From contig NZ_CP107985.1 of the NCBI RefSeq assembly GCF_036108815.1, forward strand, positions 620,001-684,000: 64,000 nt of DNA. Direction: 5' to 3'. Both the position numbers and the translations under genes were made by a program. This document shows, piece by piece, positions 17,148-25,953 of the stretch (position 1 is the first letter of the stretch; each line of letters begins with the position of its first letter). This stretch comes from Streptomyces sp. NBC_00353 (lineage in GTDB: Bacteria; Actinomycetota; Actinomycetes; Streptomycetales; Streptomycetaceae). The notes under the pieces were generated by a model. It had not been told where the DNA came from, made no database searches, and was given only the letters and a program-made list of their open reading frames with translations.

Positions 17148-18017
17148 ACGTCCAACCGCACTGACTCCACAGGCAATCAACCGTGGCGCGAACGGTGTCT
17201 CCCGATTCCCCCACTCGCGCGGATAGCCGAGGGAAACTTCCTCGACGGCGACACCGTCATGGACCGACGACCGCGGCATATGCAGATGACCGTGCACGAC
17301 AGCATGGATCGGGAAGCGCTTGTGCCACTCGGAGGTGAGCCGCGTGCCGCACCACATGGCCAGATGCGGGGAGAACATTCGCCGTACCGGCTCTTCGATC
17401 AGAGGGTAGTGGTTGACCACGATGATCGGGCTGCCCTTTCCGAGGTCGGCCAACCGCTTCTCGGTCGACGCGACGCGGGCGTGGCACCATTCCTGACGTG
17501 TCGGGTACGGATCCGGGTGTAACAGCAATTCGTCGCTGAACACATGCCCCGCCTCCCATGCCGCCTCCAGCGCGGAGTCGAGATCTGTGCCGGGGTCGCG
17601 GAACGAGTAGTCGTACAGCAGATGGACCGGGGCGATGACGAGTTCCTGCTCTGGGGCGCGCCACGTCACGTACTCGTCCTCGGGCGTCAGCACCTCGATC
17701 TTGCGGCACTTCTCCACCAAGCCCGCGTACCGCTCCACTCCCCGGCTCTGGTCCTCGTCGCGCGGATGCGTCCACAGTTCATGGTTGCCCGGCGTCCAGA
17801 TGACCCGCCGGAAGCGACTGCGCAGACCCGCCAGCACCTCCTGTGTCCGCGATGACGACTCCGCCACGTCTCCCGCGACGAGGAGCCAGTCATCGGGATG
17901 CTGCGCGGCCAGTCCGTCGGCGATGCTCCGGTTCACTGGATGTCCGACGTGAAGGTCGCTCACCGCCCACAGGTGCGGATGAGCCCGGTCAGCACATTTC
18001 CGGCGCGGATCATCCAT
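17142..18017 (-). CDS. calcineurin-like metallophosphoesterase
   Basis: 291 residues with the metal-binding motif series of metallophosphoesterases: AVSDLHVGH, LLVAGDVAE, WTPGNHELW, IIVVNHYPL and VVHGHLHMPRS. Related genes recur in Streptomyces NRPS clusters, often near a phosphopantetheinyl transferase, but their substrate is unknown. The final sense codon (17145-17147) is TTA, the second TTA codon noticed in the cluster. The ATG at 18017 was used, and the downstream end overlaps the regulator gene by 6 bases in convergent orientation. Confidence 0.88.
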   Translation of the reverse strand: MDDPRRKCADRAHPHLWAVSDLHVGHPVNRSIADGLAAQHPDDWLLVAGDVAESSSRTQEVLAGLRSRFRRVIWTPGNHELWTHPRDEDQSRGVERYAGLVEKCRKIEVLTPEDEYVTWRAPEQELVIAPVHLLYDYSFRDPGTDLDSALEAAWEAGHVFSDELLLHPDPYPTRQEWCHARVASTEKRLADLGKGSPIIVVNHYPLIEEPVRRMFSPHLAMWCGTRLTSEWHKRFPIHAVVHGHLHMPRSSVHDGVAVEEVSLGYPREWGNRETPFAPRLIACGVSAVGRL

Positions 18018-18056
18018 GTCGCCCTCTGCCTCCCTTTCATCGGCCGCATGCGTCGT

Positions 18057-19157
18057 TCAGGGACGTTCCACCTCCAGATCGAGCCATTCGGCGAGTGCGT
18101 CCACCTCCGCGTCGACGGCTGCTGTCATTTTCCTCGTGAAAGCCTCGTCCTCATGGACGGCGTTGACCCTGAGGACACCCTCTTTCCGGTCCGCGGACGC
18201 ATCGAGCTTGCCCACCAGGCGATCGTGGAAAAGAATCGGGAGCGCGAAATAGCCCCAGCGACGTTTCGCCGCGGGCTTGTACATCTCGATTCCGAATTCG
18301 AAGTCAAAGAGCTCCATCGTGCGCTTGCGGTCGTGGATCAAACGGTCGAAGGGGGACAACAGCGCGGCCCGCCCCTCGAACGGCTGCCCCAGATACATGG
18401 GGTCGACGCGCCACTCGCCCTTGACTCCCTCCACGACGGCCGCCTCGCCTGCGCCGCCGACGTCGTAGGGCTCGATGGGCACCTTGGTCGACTTGGTGCG
18501 CGCGATCCCCAACGCCCGCAGCCTCCGCTCGTTCCGTTCCCGCAACGCCTCCTCCGGGTCCGGCACCGGCGCGTCCGGGTACACCCGGTCGGCCAGGTCC
18601 CACAGCCGGTTGCGGCCCTGGCGCCCCGCGATCGCCACCTCCCCCAGATCTGCCATGGTCCCCAGCAGCCGGATCACGTTCTGATCGTTCGTCCATCCTG
18701 TCGACTTCCACGGAAGCGCACACGTGTCCGGGATGTCGCGAGAGAGCAGCGGCCCGCCGGCCTCCAGCCGGGAAAGGATGTCCCGGCGGCATGCGTCATT
18801 GGCCTCGAGCCAGCCGTGCAGCCTCTTCTCCCAGTCGGCCGTCGGCGGCCGATCCCTCATCTCCGCCATTTCGGCCCGGAAAAGCACCGCGTCCTCGACC
18901 GGCCGGCTGGTCGCCCCGATCTCGACGAGCTGTCGCTCCTGCAGCACCTGGACCAGGTGTTCCGGCGCGTAGGCCGCACCGAGCCTGCTCCACGACACCA
19001 GATCCGCAGCCGGCGCGATGGCTGCGGTCGGATCCAGCTGCAGCAGCGTCAGATGCCTAACCATGGCGGTCAGTTCCGTCGGCCGCTCGCCATGCAGGAG
19101 CTGCGCGCGAATCGCGATGCACCGTGCATCCGCACGACTCAGTATGTGAACCTTCAT
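18057..19157 (-). CDS. YcaQ/AlkX-type winged-helix DNA glycosylase family protein
   Basis: About 366 residues of the HTH_42 winged-helix family (YcaQ, AlkX, AlkZ), whose characterised members excise alkylated or cross-linked bases from DNA. The segment LTLLQLDPT matches the QxD catalytic pattern of the YcaQ branch rather than the QxQ of AlkZ. Also seen are LSRADARCIAIRAQ at the N terminus and KRRWGYFALPILFHDRLVGKLD near the C terminus, typical of the family. I chose the ATG at 19157 because GGAGGAAGG lies upstream, over 19190. Within a biosynthetic cluster such a gene can be a self-resistance hint; it may also be a passenger. Confidence 0.82.
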   Translation of the reverse strand: MKVHILSRADARCIAIRAQLLHGERPTELTAMVRHLTLLQLDPTAAIAPAADLVSWSRLGAAYAPEHLVQVLQERQLVEIGATSRPVEDAVLFRAEMAEMRDRPPTADWEKRLHGWLEANDACRRDILSRLEAGGPLLSRDIPDTCALPWKSTGWTNDQNVIRLLGTMADLGEVAIAGRQGRNRLWDLADRVYPDAPVPDPEEALRERNERRLRALGIARTKSTKVPIEPYDVGGAGEAAVVEGVKGEWRVDPMYLGQPFEGRAALLSPFDRLIHDRKRTMELFDFEFGIEMYKPAAKRRWGYFALPILFHDRLVGKLDASADRKEGVLRVNAVHEDEAFTRKMTAAVDAEVDALAEWLDLEVERP

Positions 19158-19438
19158 CAGCCTTCCTCCAAAGTGGTTCCGCCTCACCACTCTGCGCCAT
19201 GTTCATGGAGCGGTCGTTGGTTTCCAGAATGAGTGGGCGTCACGTCAGATACGAAAAATCCCCCCGCCGAGCGCACTGTTCATCCAAGCCGTTCCACGGG
19301 CAAACCTGTGAGGCGAGTCTCGGATCAGCCGCACGAAGCGTCATGCCGCCCGTTCGGGTGACTGGTCTCCTGCCTGCCCTGCGTTGTCCCCTACAAAGGG
19401 GGCCCCTCCCAAAGGCCCGCAGGCGACGGGATGAGGCA
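19158..19438. other. 281-bp divergent intergenic region
   Basis: This region separates the leftward winged-helix gene from the rightward GNAT gene that leads into the core PKS/NRPS operon. No gene is supported here. It should hold two divergent promoters, the right one probably driving the core operon, but I could not identify specific boxes. Confidence 0.4.
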
Positions 19439-20473
19439 ATGCGTACCGAGGAAGTCGACAAGGTATCGAGCGACCTCCTGGACGAACTCGGCATCACGGC
19501 ACCCGATCACGTCCTGGGGGAACTGGAGCGCCACCACATCATGGCGCGCCGACGCGGCGCCCACATCACCTACTTGGTGGTGCGCCGCACATCGGGCACC
19601 GCTCTCGGCCTGCTCCCCCTCTATCAGTTCTCGCGCCCCTACGAGTCGTCCCTCACCCCGGAGAGCATCTTCGAAGGCGGGATGTCTTCGACCGGCTCCC
19701 GACTGTGTTCGGCCGGCGGTGCCGGCGGCTACCGGAATCATCTGGTCCTGAGGTCTCCGATCGCGTCCGCGTGCGGCGCCGACGCCGCACGCGCATTGAT
19801 CTCAGCTGCCCGGGAGGTCGCCTCGACGGTCGGCTGCCCGCAGGTCCTGATCCCGGACCTCGACCCGGCACAGGCTGGATGGCTGGCGGAACTCGAGACG
19901 GATGCCATCGCGGTCGCCACGCGCGACAAGGCCGTGATGCCGATCGAATGGGGCCACTTCTCCGAGTATCTGGCCGCTCTGCCGCGCAAGCGCAGATGGC
20001 AGGTCCGCCAGGAGCGCCGCGCCTTCGCGGACAGCGGGATCGTCGTACGCGACGAACCACTGTCAGCGGTGGCCGACGAGGTCGCCCCTCTGCTCGCGCA
20101 GACCCAGCAGCGCCACGGCGACACCGCGGGCCCTCTCGAGGCGGAGTTCTACCTGGCCATGCTCGCGATGACGTCCGGTTCCGAGGTACGCGCGCTGGTG
20201 GGACATCTTTCCGGGAGACCGGTGGCATTCTCGGTGGTCCATCGCCGCGGCGGTACTTGGACGATTCGTGCGGTGGGCCGCGACTATGCGGCACCGGACC
20301 ACAGTCAATACTTCAACTTGACCTATTACGAACCCATCACCCGCGCCATCGCCGACGGCGCCACACTGATCGACTTCGGTGCCGGATCCCTCTCCGCCAA
20401 GCGCTTCCGCGGATGCCGGCTCCAGCCCCTTCGATCCCTGCTCATCGCCACCGCACCGTCCCGAGAACGGTGA
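19439..20473 (+). CDS. FemAB-like GNAT-fold protein
   Basis: 344 residues. The C-terminal half has the FemAB-like/BioF2-like acyltransferase pattern: EYLAALPRKRRWQVRQERR, LAMTSGSEVRALVGHLSGRPVAF, the conserved NLTYYEPITRAIADGA and IDFGAGSLSAKRFRGC. Some members of this GNAT superfamily branch use aminoacyl-tRNA (Fem and PacB types), others use acyl-CoA. Which donor applies here cannot be told from sequence. The ATG at 19439 was chosen because similarity starts there and GATGAGG precedes it. An upstream frame to 19124 looks non-coding. It ends 86 bases before the PKS gene, so probably in the same transcription unit. Confidence 0.78.
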   Translation: MRTEEVDKVSSDLLDELGITAPDHVLGELERHHIMARRRGAHITYLVVRRTSGTALGLLPLYQFSRPYESSLTPESIFEGGMSSTGSRLCSAGGAGGYRNHLVLRSPIASACGADAARALISAAREVASTVGCPQVLIPDLDPAQAGWLAELETDAIAVATRDKAVMPIEWGHFSEYLAALPRKRRWQVRQERRAFADSGIVVRDEPLSAVADEVAPLLAQTQQRHGDTAGPLEAEFYLAMLAMTSGSEVRALVGHLSGRPVAFSVVHRRGGTWTIRAVGRDYAAPDHSQYFNLTYYEPITRAIADGATLIDFGAGSLSAKRFRGCRLQPLRSLLIATAPSRER

Positions 20474-20559
20474 TCGGTCGCCTGTTTCGGCGACAGGACC
20501 AATCCCCACCCGGGCCGTAGCTTCCAATCCATCGCACATCGTTGATCGAGGAGGCCTCA

Positions 20560-23500
20560 GTGGACGATGACGACAAGATCGCGGTGGTCGGGGTCGCAGC
20601 ACAGGTCCCCGGCGCGTCTTGCGTCGACGCCTACTGGCTGAACCTCGTCCGGGGCAAGGAGTCCGTGGCAGCACTGAGCGACGAACACCTGCGCGACCAC
20701 GGCGTCTCCGAAGACCTGTTGACGAACGCCGCGTACGTCAAGGCAGCCGCCTTGGTGCCGGACGCCCAGTATTTCGACGCCGACCTGTTCTCCATGACTC
20801 CTCGGGAAGCGCAGACCTGCGACCCGCAGATCCGGCTGTTCCTCGAAACCGCCCACACGGCCATCGAAAACGCCGGCTACGACCCGACCACCATCAGCGC
20901 GGGAACCGGAGTCTTCGCCTCGGCCGGCGCGCCGCTTTACCACGAGCACCACCTGCGCCCCCAGAAGGACGCGCTGGGCTTTCCGCTCTCCGATGTATCG
21001 ACCCTCAATCTCGGCGGCTACATCGCCACCATGACTTCGTACAAACTCAACCTGCACGGGCCCAGCCTGACCGTGCAGACCGCCTGCTCCAGCACCCTGG
21101 TCGCCTTGCACCTGGCATGCCAGTCGCTGCGCAACGGGGACTGCGACACCGCGCTCGTCGGAGGGGCCAGCATCGACTTCCCGTACGGGCACGGCTATCT
21201 CTGGTCGGAAGGCGGAGTCCAGTCCCGCAGCGGCCGCTGCCGGCCCTTCGACGCGGAGGCCGACGGCACCGTTTTCGGCGGGGGCGCCTGTGCGGTCCTG
21301 CTGAAGAGGCTTCCCGACGCCCTCGCCGACCACGATCACATCCGCGCCGTGATCCGCGGAAGCGCGATCAACAACGACGGGTCCGACAAGGTCAGTTTCG
21401 GCGCGCCCAACGCGGCCGCGCAGCGGGCAGTCGTGATGGAAGCACTGGCCGTGGCCGACGTACGACCGGGCGACATCTCCTACGTCGAGGCGCACGGGAC
21501 CGGCACCGTCGTGGGTGATCCCATCGAGATCAGCGCGCTGACCGACGCCTTCGTCGGCCTCGCCGAGGAGCCGCTCCCGGTCGGCAGCTGCTCCATCGGG
21601 TCGGTGAAGGGCAACATCGGGCATCTGGGGCCGGTGGCCGGCCTGGCGGGATTCATCAAGGCGGTACTCGCGCTGGAACACGAACAGCTGCCGCCCAGCA
21701 TCAACTACCGGTCGCCCAACCCCCGACTCGACCTCGGATCCTCCCTGTTCCGCGTACAAGACCGGCTCACTGCCTGGCCGCGGGACCCCGAGCGGCCACG
21801 CCGCGCGGGCGTCAGTTCCATGGGGATCGGTGGCTCCAACGCCCACGTCGTGCTGGAGGAGCCCCCCGTCGTCCCCTCCGCCCTGCATCAAGGGGAACCG
21901 CGTCTGGTGGTCTGGTCGAGCCCCACCGCAGACGCCGAGCCGGCCGTCCGCGCCGGCCTCGCCGATGCCTTCCTGAAACTGGGGGACGAGGTGTTCGCGG
22001 ACGCGGTGGCGACACTGCAGCACGGCCGCCAGACCCACCCGATCCGGGCGGCCGCCGTATGCGTCGGCGCTCACGACGCAGCCACCACCATGACGGCGGC
22101 CGACACCGGCCGGATCCTCGTCTCGCGACAGCCACTGACGAGCCCGCCCTCTGTCTGTCTGCTGTTCCCCGGCCAGGGTTCCCAGCATGTCGAGATGGCG
22201 CACGGCCTCTACCGGCGCGTGCCGGGTTTCGCGCGGGCACTCGACGAGTGGCTCGAGCGACTGGACGCTCCTGACCTGCCGCTGCGCGACTGCTGGCGCG
22301 GGACCGCCGGGCTCGACATCACCGAGACCTCCCTCGCCCAGCCTCTCCTGTTCGCCACCGAACTCGCCCTGGCGCAGATGTGGCAGCAGGCGGGCGTCCG
22401 CCCCGCCGCCCTCCTCGGCCACAGCCTGGGCGAGCTGGCGGCCGCCACCGTCGCCGGGATCCTCGAACCCGATGCTGCCGCCGCACTCGTCCTGGCCCGC
22501 GCCAGGGCGATGCGCGATCACGCAGCCGGCGGCGGCATGCTCGCTGCCGCGACCGGTGCGGACGCACTCCACGACGTTCTCACCGGGACCGTCACCGTGG
22601 CCGTGATCAACCGGGCCGACCAGGTGGTGCTGGCCGGGTCCGACGACGACCTCGCCGACGTGGCCGAGGAGCTGACCAACCGTGGTGTCGCATGCACCCG
22701 GCTGCCCACCTCGAGTGCCTTTCACACACCCCTGCTCCGGGACGCCGCCCGCGCATTCGAGAAGGCCTTCACCGGCGTGACCTTGTCGCCACCGGCCCTG
22801 CCTGTCTATTCAGCCGCCACCGGACGCACCATCACCGCGGACGAGGCCGTCGACCCGGCCTTCTGGGTGAGTCAGCTCATGGAGCCCGTGCAGTTCGCCA
22901 CCGCCCTCGACGCGCTGGTCGAGACCGGGCCCGGCATGCTTCTCGAGGTCGGCCCCGGGCAGGTACTCACCGAGCTGGCCCGCCGCCACGAGCGGGTTCG
23001 AGACGCCTCCGTCGCCGTGGTGCCGACGCTGCCGCGGCGTAGCGGAACGGCTGCGGGTGACGACACCGACCCGGACATGACCGCCATGCTGACCGCCGCA
23101 GCGCACCTGTGGACGGCTGGTACCGATATCTCCTGGGAGGCCGTCGGGCAGGCTCCGCTGCGCCATCGGATCCCACTGCCCGGCTACCCCTACCAGCGCA
23201 AACGGCACTGGGTCGAGACACCGCCGGCAGCAGCTGACCTCATGACCGCGCCGGATCCGACCGCCCAAACCCACACCGCACAACCGCCGGCTCTTGCGGG
23301 AACCGGCGTCGACAACGGTCAGCCCAGCCCGTTCTCGACCCTGCGCTGGACCTCCTCCGCTCCGACACCACCCCCTCTCACCCGCGCGCGGGCCACAGCC
23401 GTCGTCTTCCTCCCTGCCGCCGAAGACCGCGCGAACGACGTGGTGGCCGCGCTCAAGCGCGCCGAGATGCACACGATCCGGATCCGTCCGGCCGACGCCT

Positions 23501-25953
23501 ACCGCCACGACGGCGACGAGTTCGGGATCCGCCCCGGTGTCACCGCCGACATCGAGCAGGTCTTCGCCGCACTTGCCCGCCACGGGACCGAGGCCGACCT
23601 CCTGGTGCATGCCATCACGGCTGCTCCCTGGCCGCCTGCGTCGACGGCCACCGTCCAACAGCAGCTGGACGACAGCTTCTTCAGCGCACTCGCGCTCGTC
23701 CAACACGGCCTGCGGACCAGCACCACGGGCCGCGTCCCCGAGCTCATCACGCTGACCTCGGGCGCGGTCGACGTCTCAGGAGCCGACCCGGTCGACCCGG
23801 TGAAGGCGAGCATCCACGGAGTCATCCGCGCCCTGGCCGCCGAACTGCCTCGGCAACGCTGCAAGGTCATCGACTTCTCCTCCAACACTCCCGTCGACGA
23901 ACTGCGCGATGAACTCTGCCGTGCCGGTGAGGACCTCGTCGTCGCACTGCGCGGGCGTCACCGCTGGGTGCCCCGGGAGACGCCGCTGCAACTGCCACCC
24001 CACCACGCATCGGCTCTTCGTTCCGGAGGCGTATACGTCATCACCGGAGGGATGGGCGCACTTGGACTGACAATCATGCGCAGCATCGCCGCGACAGGCA
24101 TCCGGCCGCGGATCGCGCTGCTCGGTCGCACCCTTCCCGCCACCGAAGAGCCCGTCGACACCTGGTCGGCCGACGTCACGACCGCCGTACGGGACGCCAC
24201 CGCGCTCGGGGCAGAGGTCCGCCTGCTCGCGTGCGACGTAGGTGACCCGCGGCAGGTGCGGCGCGCCCTCGACATCGTCGCGGCCACCTTCGGGCCGGTC
24301 CAGGGCCTGCTGCATCTCGCGGGGGTCGCAGGCAACGGGATTCTGCAGGTCCGCGATCCGGAGCGAGCCGCCGAGGTGCTGCGCCCCAAGGTGCACGGAA
24401 CGCTCGCCCTCGCGGAGGCGCTCGCCGGCCGGCCCGTACTCGACTGGATCGTGCTCTTCTCGAGTCGCGCTGCCGTCGACGGCCTCGTCGGCGGCGGCGA
24501 CTACGCCGCGGCGAACGCGGTCATGGACCTGTGCACGCGCCTCGACCAGTTCCCCGCGGACCGGGTGCTGAGCATCAACTACCCGAGCTGGACCACCGTC
24601 GGCATGGCCAGCCGACCCGACGGCGCGCCCGCGGTCGGCGAACTGCACTGGACCACCACGCTGGACGCCGAGAACACCTGGGCGCTCGACGAGCACCGGC
24701 TCGACGGCACCCCCATCCTGCCCGGAACCGCCCACCTCGGCCTGGTCACGCGCGCGTTCGGCCAGACCGTGCCGGAGGACACCGGCCGCGCATTGGTGCT
24801 CTCCGATGTGGCCTTCGTCGCGCCCTTGACTGCGCGCCGGGCGAGGCGTGTGACTGTCGTGTTCGCCCCCGACGGTGCCCGCCACCGCTTCGAGGTCCGC
24901 TCCCAGCCCGCGGACGACACGACCGCACGGTGGGTCACGCACGCCACCGGACGGATCGAACACCGGAGCGTCGAGGCGCCTGCCTGCGATCTCACGGCAC
25001 TGCGCAAGGCCACCCGTCCGACGGCGGGATCCGCTGCCGGGGCCTTCACACTCGGAGCACGCTGGGACTCGGTCGTGGAAGTCCGCGACAGTGCGCACGA
25101 GAGGCTTGTCGAGCTGCGGCTCCCGGCGCAGTTCACCGACGATCTCCGCACACACCCGCTGCATCCGGCACTGCTGGACCTGGCGACCTCCGCGCTGCGG
25201 GGGTGCCCGGGGCCCGGCCCCGAGGATCGGGCCGACGAGGCGTATCTGCCCTTCCTCTACCGTGCGCTCACGGTCTTCGCGCCGCTTCAGGAAGAGATCT
25301 CCGCCCACATCCGCCGGAAGGAGATCCACCACGGACAGCTCGTGGCGGACATCGACGTCATCGGCGCCGACGGCGTCCTCCTCGTCTCCATCGAAGGCTT
25401 CACGATGCGGAAGATCGACCGGACCGCGTTCGACGCCGACCACGGTGACCACGACGCTGACACCCAGGACCACGCAGGCATCGACCCATCCGTCGGAACC
25501 GACATCCTGATGCGTCTGCTCGCTGCCAAGACTCCCGAACAGATACTTGTGCGCCCACACCGGAACGGCCGACCGGTGCCCGTACTATCTGCCGCACACC
25601 TCACTTCCGGGCTGCCGGCTTCCGAAACCATTCGCGCTGAGTCTTCCCGGCCACTACCGAAACCGGAGCCCGCAAGCGCACCAACAGGGCCTGCGGCACC
25701 GGCCGCTGATTCCTGGACAGATACGCCGGGCTCGACCTCGGACCGCCTTCGCGGCCTGTGGGCGCGCACCCTGGGGCACGACCAGTTCGCACCCGACGAC
25801 GACTTCTTCGACCTGGGGGGCAACTCACTGACCGCGATTGAACTGATGGCGCAGATCCGAGAGGTGTTCGACATCGAGTTGACCGTCGGGTTCCTCTTCG
25901 AAGCCCCCACCTTGGCCGAACTCGCCGAGGTCATCGACCAACGGGTGCAGTGA
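20560..25953 (+). CDS. type I PKS module, KS-AT-KR-DH-ACP
   Basis: 1797 residues. KS (about 10-430): active Cys176 in TACSST, with HGTGT and KGNIGHL. AT (about 530-830): LLFPGQGSQ, Ser621 in GHSLGE, and SAFHTPLL, a HAFH-like signature that suggests malonyl-CoA. KR (about 1150-1340): TGGMGALG, with catalytic Ser and Tyr1313 (GGGDYAAAN). It lacks the LDD motif of B-type KRs. DH (about 1360-1620): HRLDGTPILPG and HPALLDLATSA. ACP: FFDLGGNSLTAI with Ser1755. The DH follows the KR, the reverse of the usual order. The GTG at 20560 has GAGGAGG upstream. The module adds a C2 unit and should form an enoyl intermediate. Its stop overlaps the next gene (TGATG). Confidence 0.93.
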   Translation: MDDDDKIAVVGVAAQVPGASCVDAYWLNLVRGKESVAALSDEHLRDHGVSEDLLTNAAYVKAAALVPDAQYFDADLFSMTPREAQTCDPQIRLFLETAHTAIENAGYDPTTISAGTGVFASAGAPLYHEHHLRPQKDALGFPLSDVSTLNLGGYIATMTSYKLNLHGPSLTVQTACSSTLVALHLACQSLRNGDCDTALVGGASIDFPYGHGYLWSEGGVQSRSGRCRPFDAEADGTVFGGGACAVLLKRLPDALADHDHIRAVIRGSAINNDGSDKVSFGAPNAAAQRAVVMEALAVADVRPGDISYVEAHGTGTVVGDPIEISALTDAFVGLAEEPLPVGSCSIGSVKGNIGHLGPVAGLAGFIKAVLALEHEQLPPSINYRSPNPRLDLGSSLFRVQDRLTAWPRDPERPRRAGVSSMGIGGSNAHVVLEEPPVVPSALHQGEPRLVVWSSPTADAEPAVRAGLADAFLKLGDEVFADAVATLQHGRQTHPIRAAAVCVGAHDAATTMTAADTGRILVSRQPLTSPPSVCLLFPGQGSQHVEMAHGLYRRVPGFARALDEWLERLDAPDLPLRDCWRGTAGLDITETSLAQPLLFATELALAQMWQQAGVRPAALLGHSLGELAAATVAGILEPDAAAALVLARARAMRDHAAGGGMLAAATGADALHDVLTGTVTVAVINRADQVVLAGSDDDLADVAEELTNRGVACTRLPTSSAFHTPLLRDAARAFEKAFTGVTLSPPALPVYSAATGRTITADEAVDPAFWVSQLMEPVQFATALDALVETGPGMLLEVGPGQVLTELARRHERVRDASVAVVPTLPRRSGTAAGDDTDPDMTAMLTAAAHLWTAGTDISWEAVGQAPLRHRIPLPGYPYQRKRHWVETPPAAADLMTAPDPTAQTHTAQPPALAGTGVDNGQPSPFSTLRWTSSAPTPPPLTRARATAVVFLPAAEDRANDVVAALKRAEMHTIRIRPADAYRHDGDEFGIRPGVTADIEQVFAALARHGTEADLLVHAITAAPWPPASTATVQQQLDDSFFSALALVQHGLRTSTTGRVPELITLTSGAVDVSGADPVDPVKASIHGVIRALAAELPRQRCKVIDFSSNTPVDELRDELCRAGEDLVVALRGRHRWVPRETPLQLPPHHASALRSGGVYVITGGMGALGLTIMRSIAATGIRPRIALLGRTLPATEEPVDTWSADVTTAVRDATALGAEVRLLACDVGDPRQVRRALDIVAATFGPVQGLLHLAGVAGNGILQVRDPERAAEVLRPKVHGTLALAEALAGRPVLDWIVLFSSRAAVDGLVGGGDYAAANAVMDLCTRLDQFPADRVLSINYPSWTTVGMASRPDGAPAVGELHWTTTLDAENTWALDEHRLDGTPILPGTAHLGLVTRAFGQTVPEDTGRALVLSDVAFVAPLTARRARRVTVVFAPDGARHRFEVRSQPADDTTARWVTHATGRIEHRSVEAPACDLTALRKATRPTAGSAAGAFTLGARWDSVVEVRDSAHERLVELRLPAQFTDDLRTHPLHPALLDLATSALRGCPGPGPEDRADEAYLPFLYRALTVFAPLQEEISAHIRRKEIHHGQLVADIDVIGADGVLLVSIEGFTMRKIDRTAFDADHGDHDADTQDHAGIDPSVGTDILMRLLAAKTPEQILVRPHRNGRPVPVLSAAHLTSGLPASETIRAESSRPLPKPEPASAPTGPAAPAADSWTDTPGSTSDRLRGLWARTLGHDQFAPDDDFFDLGGNSLTAIELMAQIREVFDIELTVGFLFEAPTLAELAEVIDQRVQ

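Noticed and set aside
20557..25560. Two long minus-strand open frames opposite the PKS
   Set aside because: The PKS catalytic motifs lie on the plus strand; the minus products have shadow composition.
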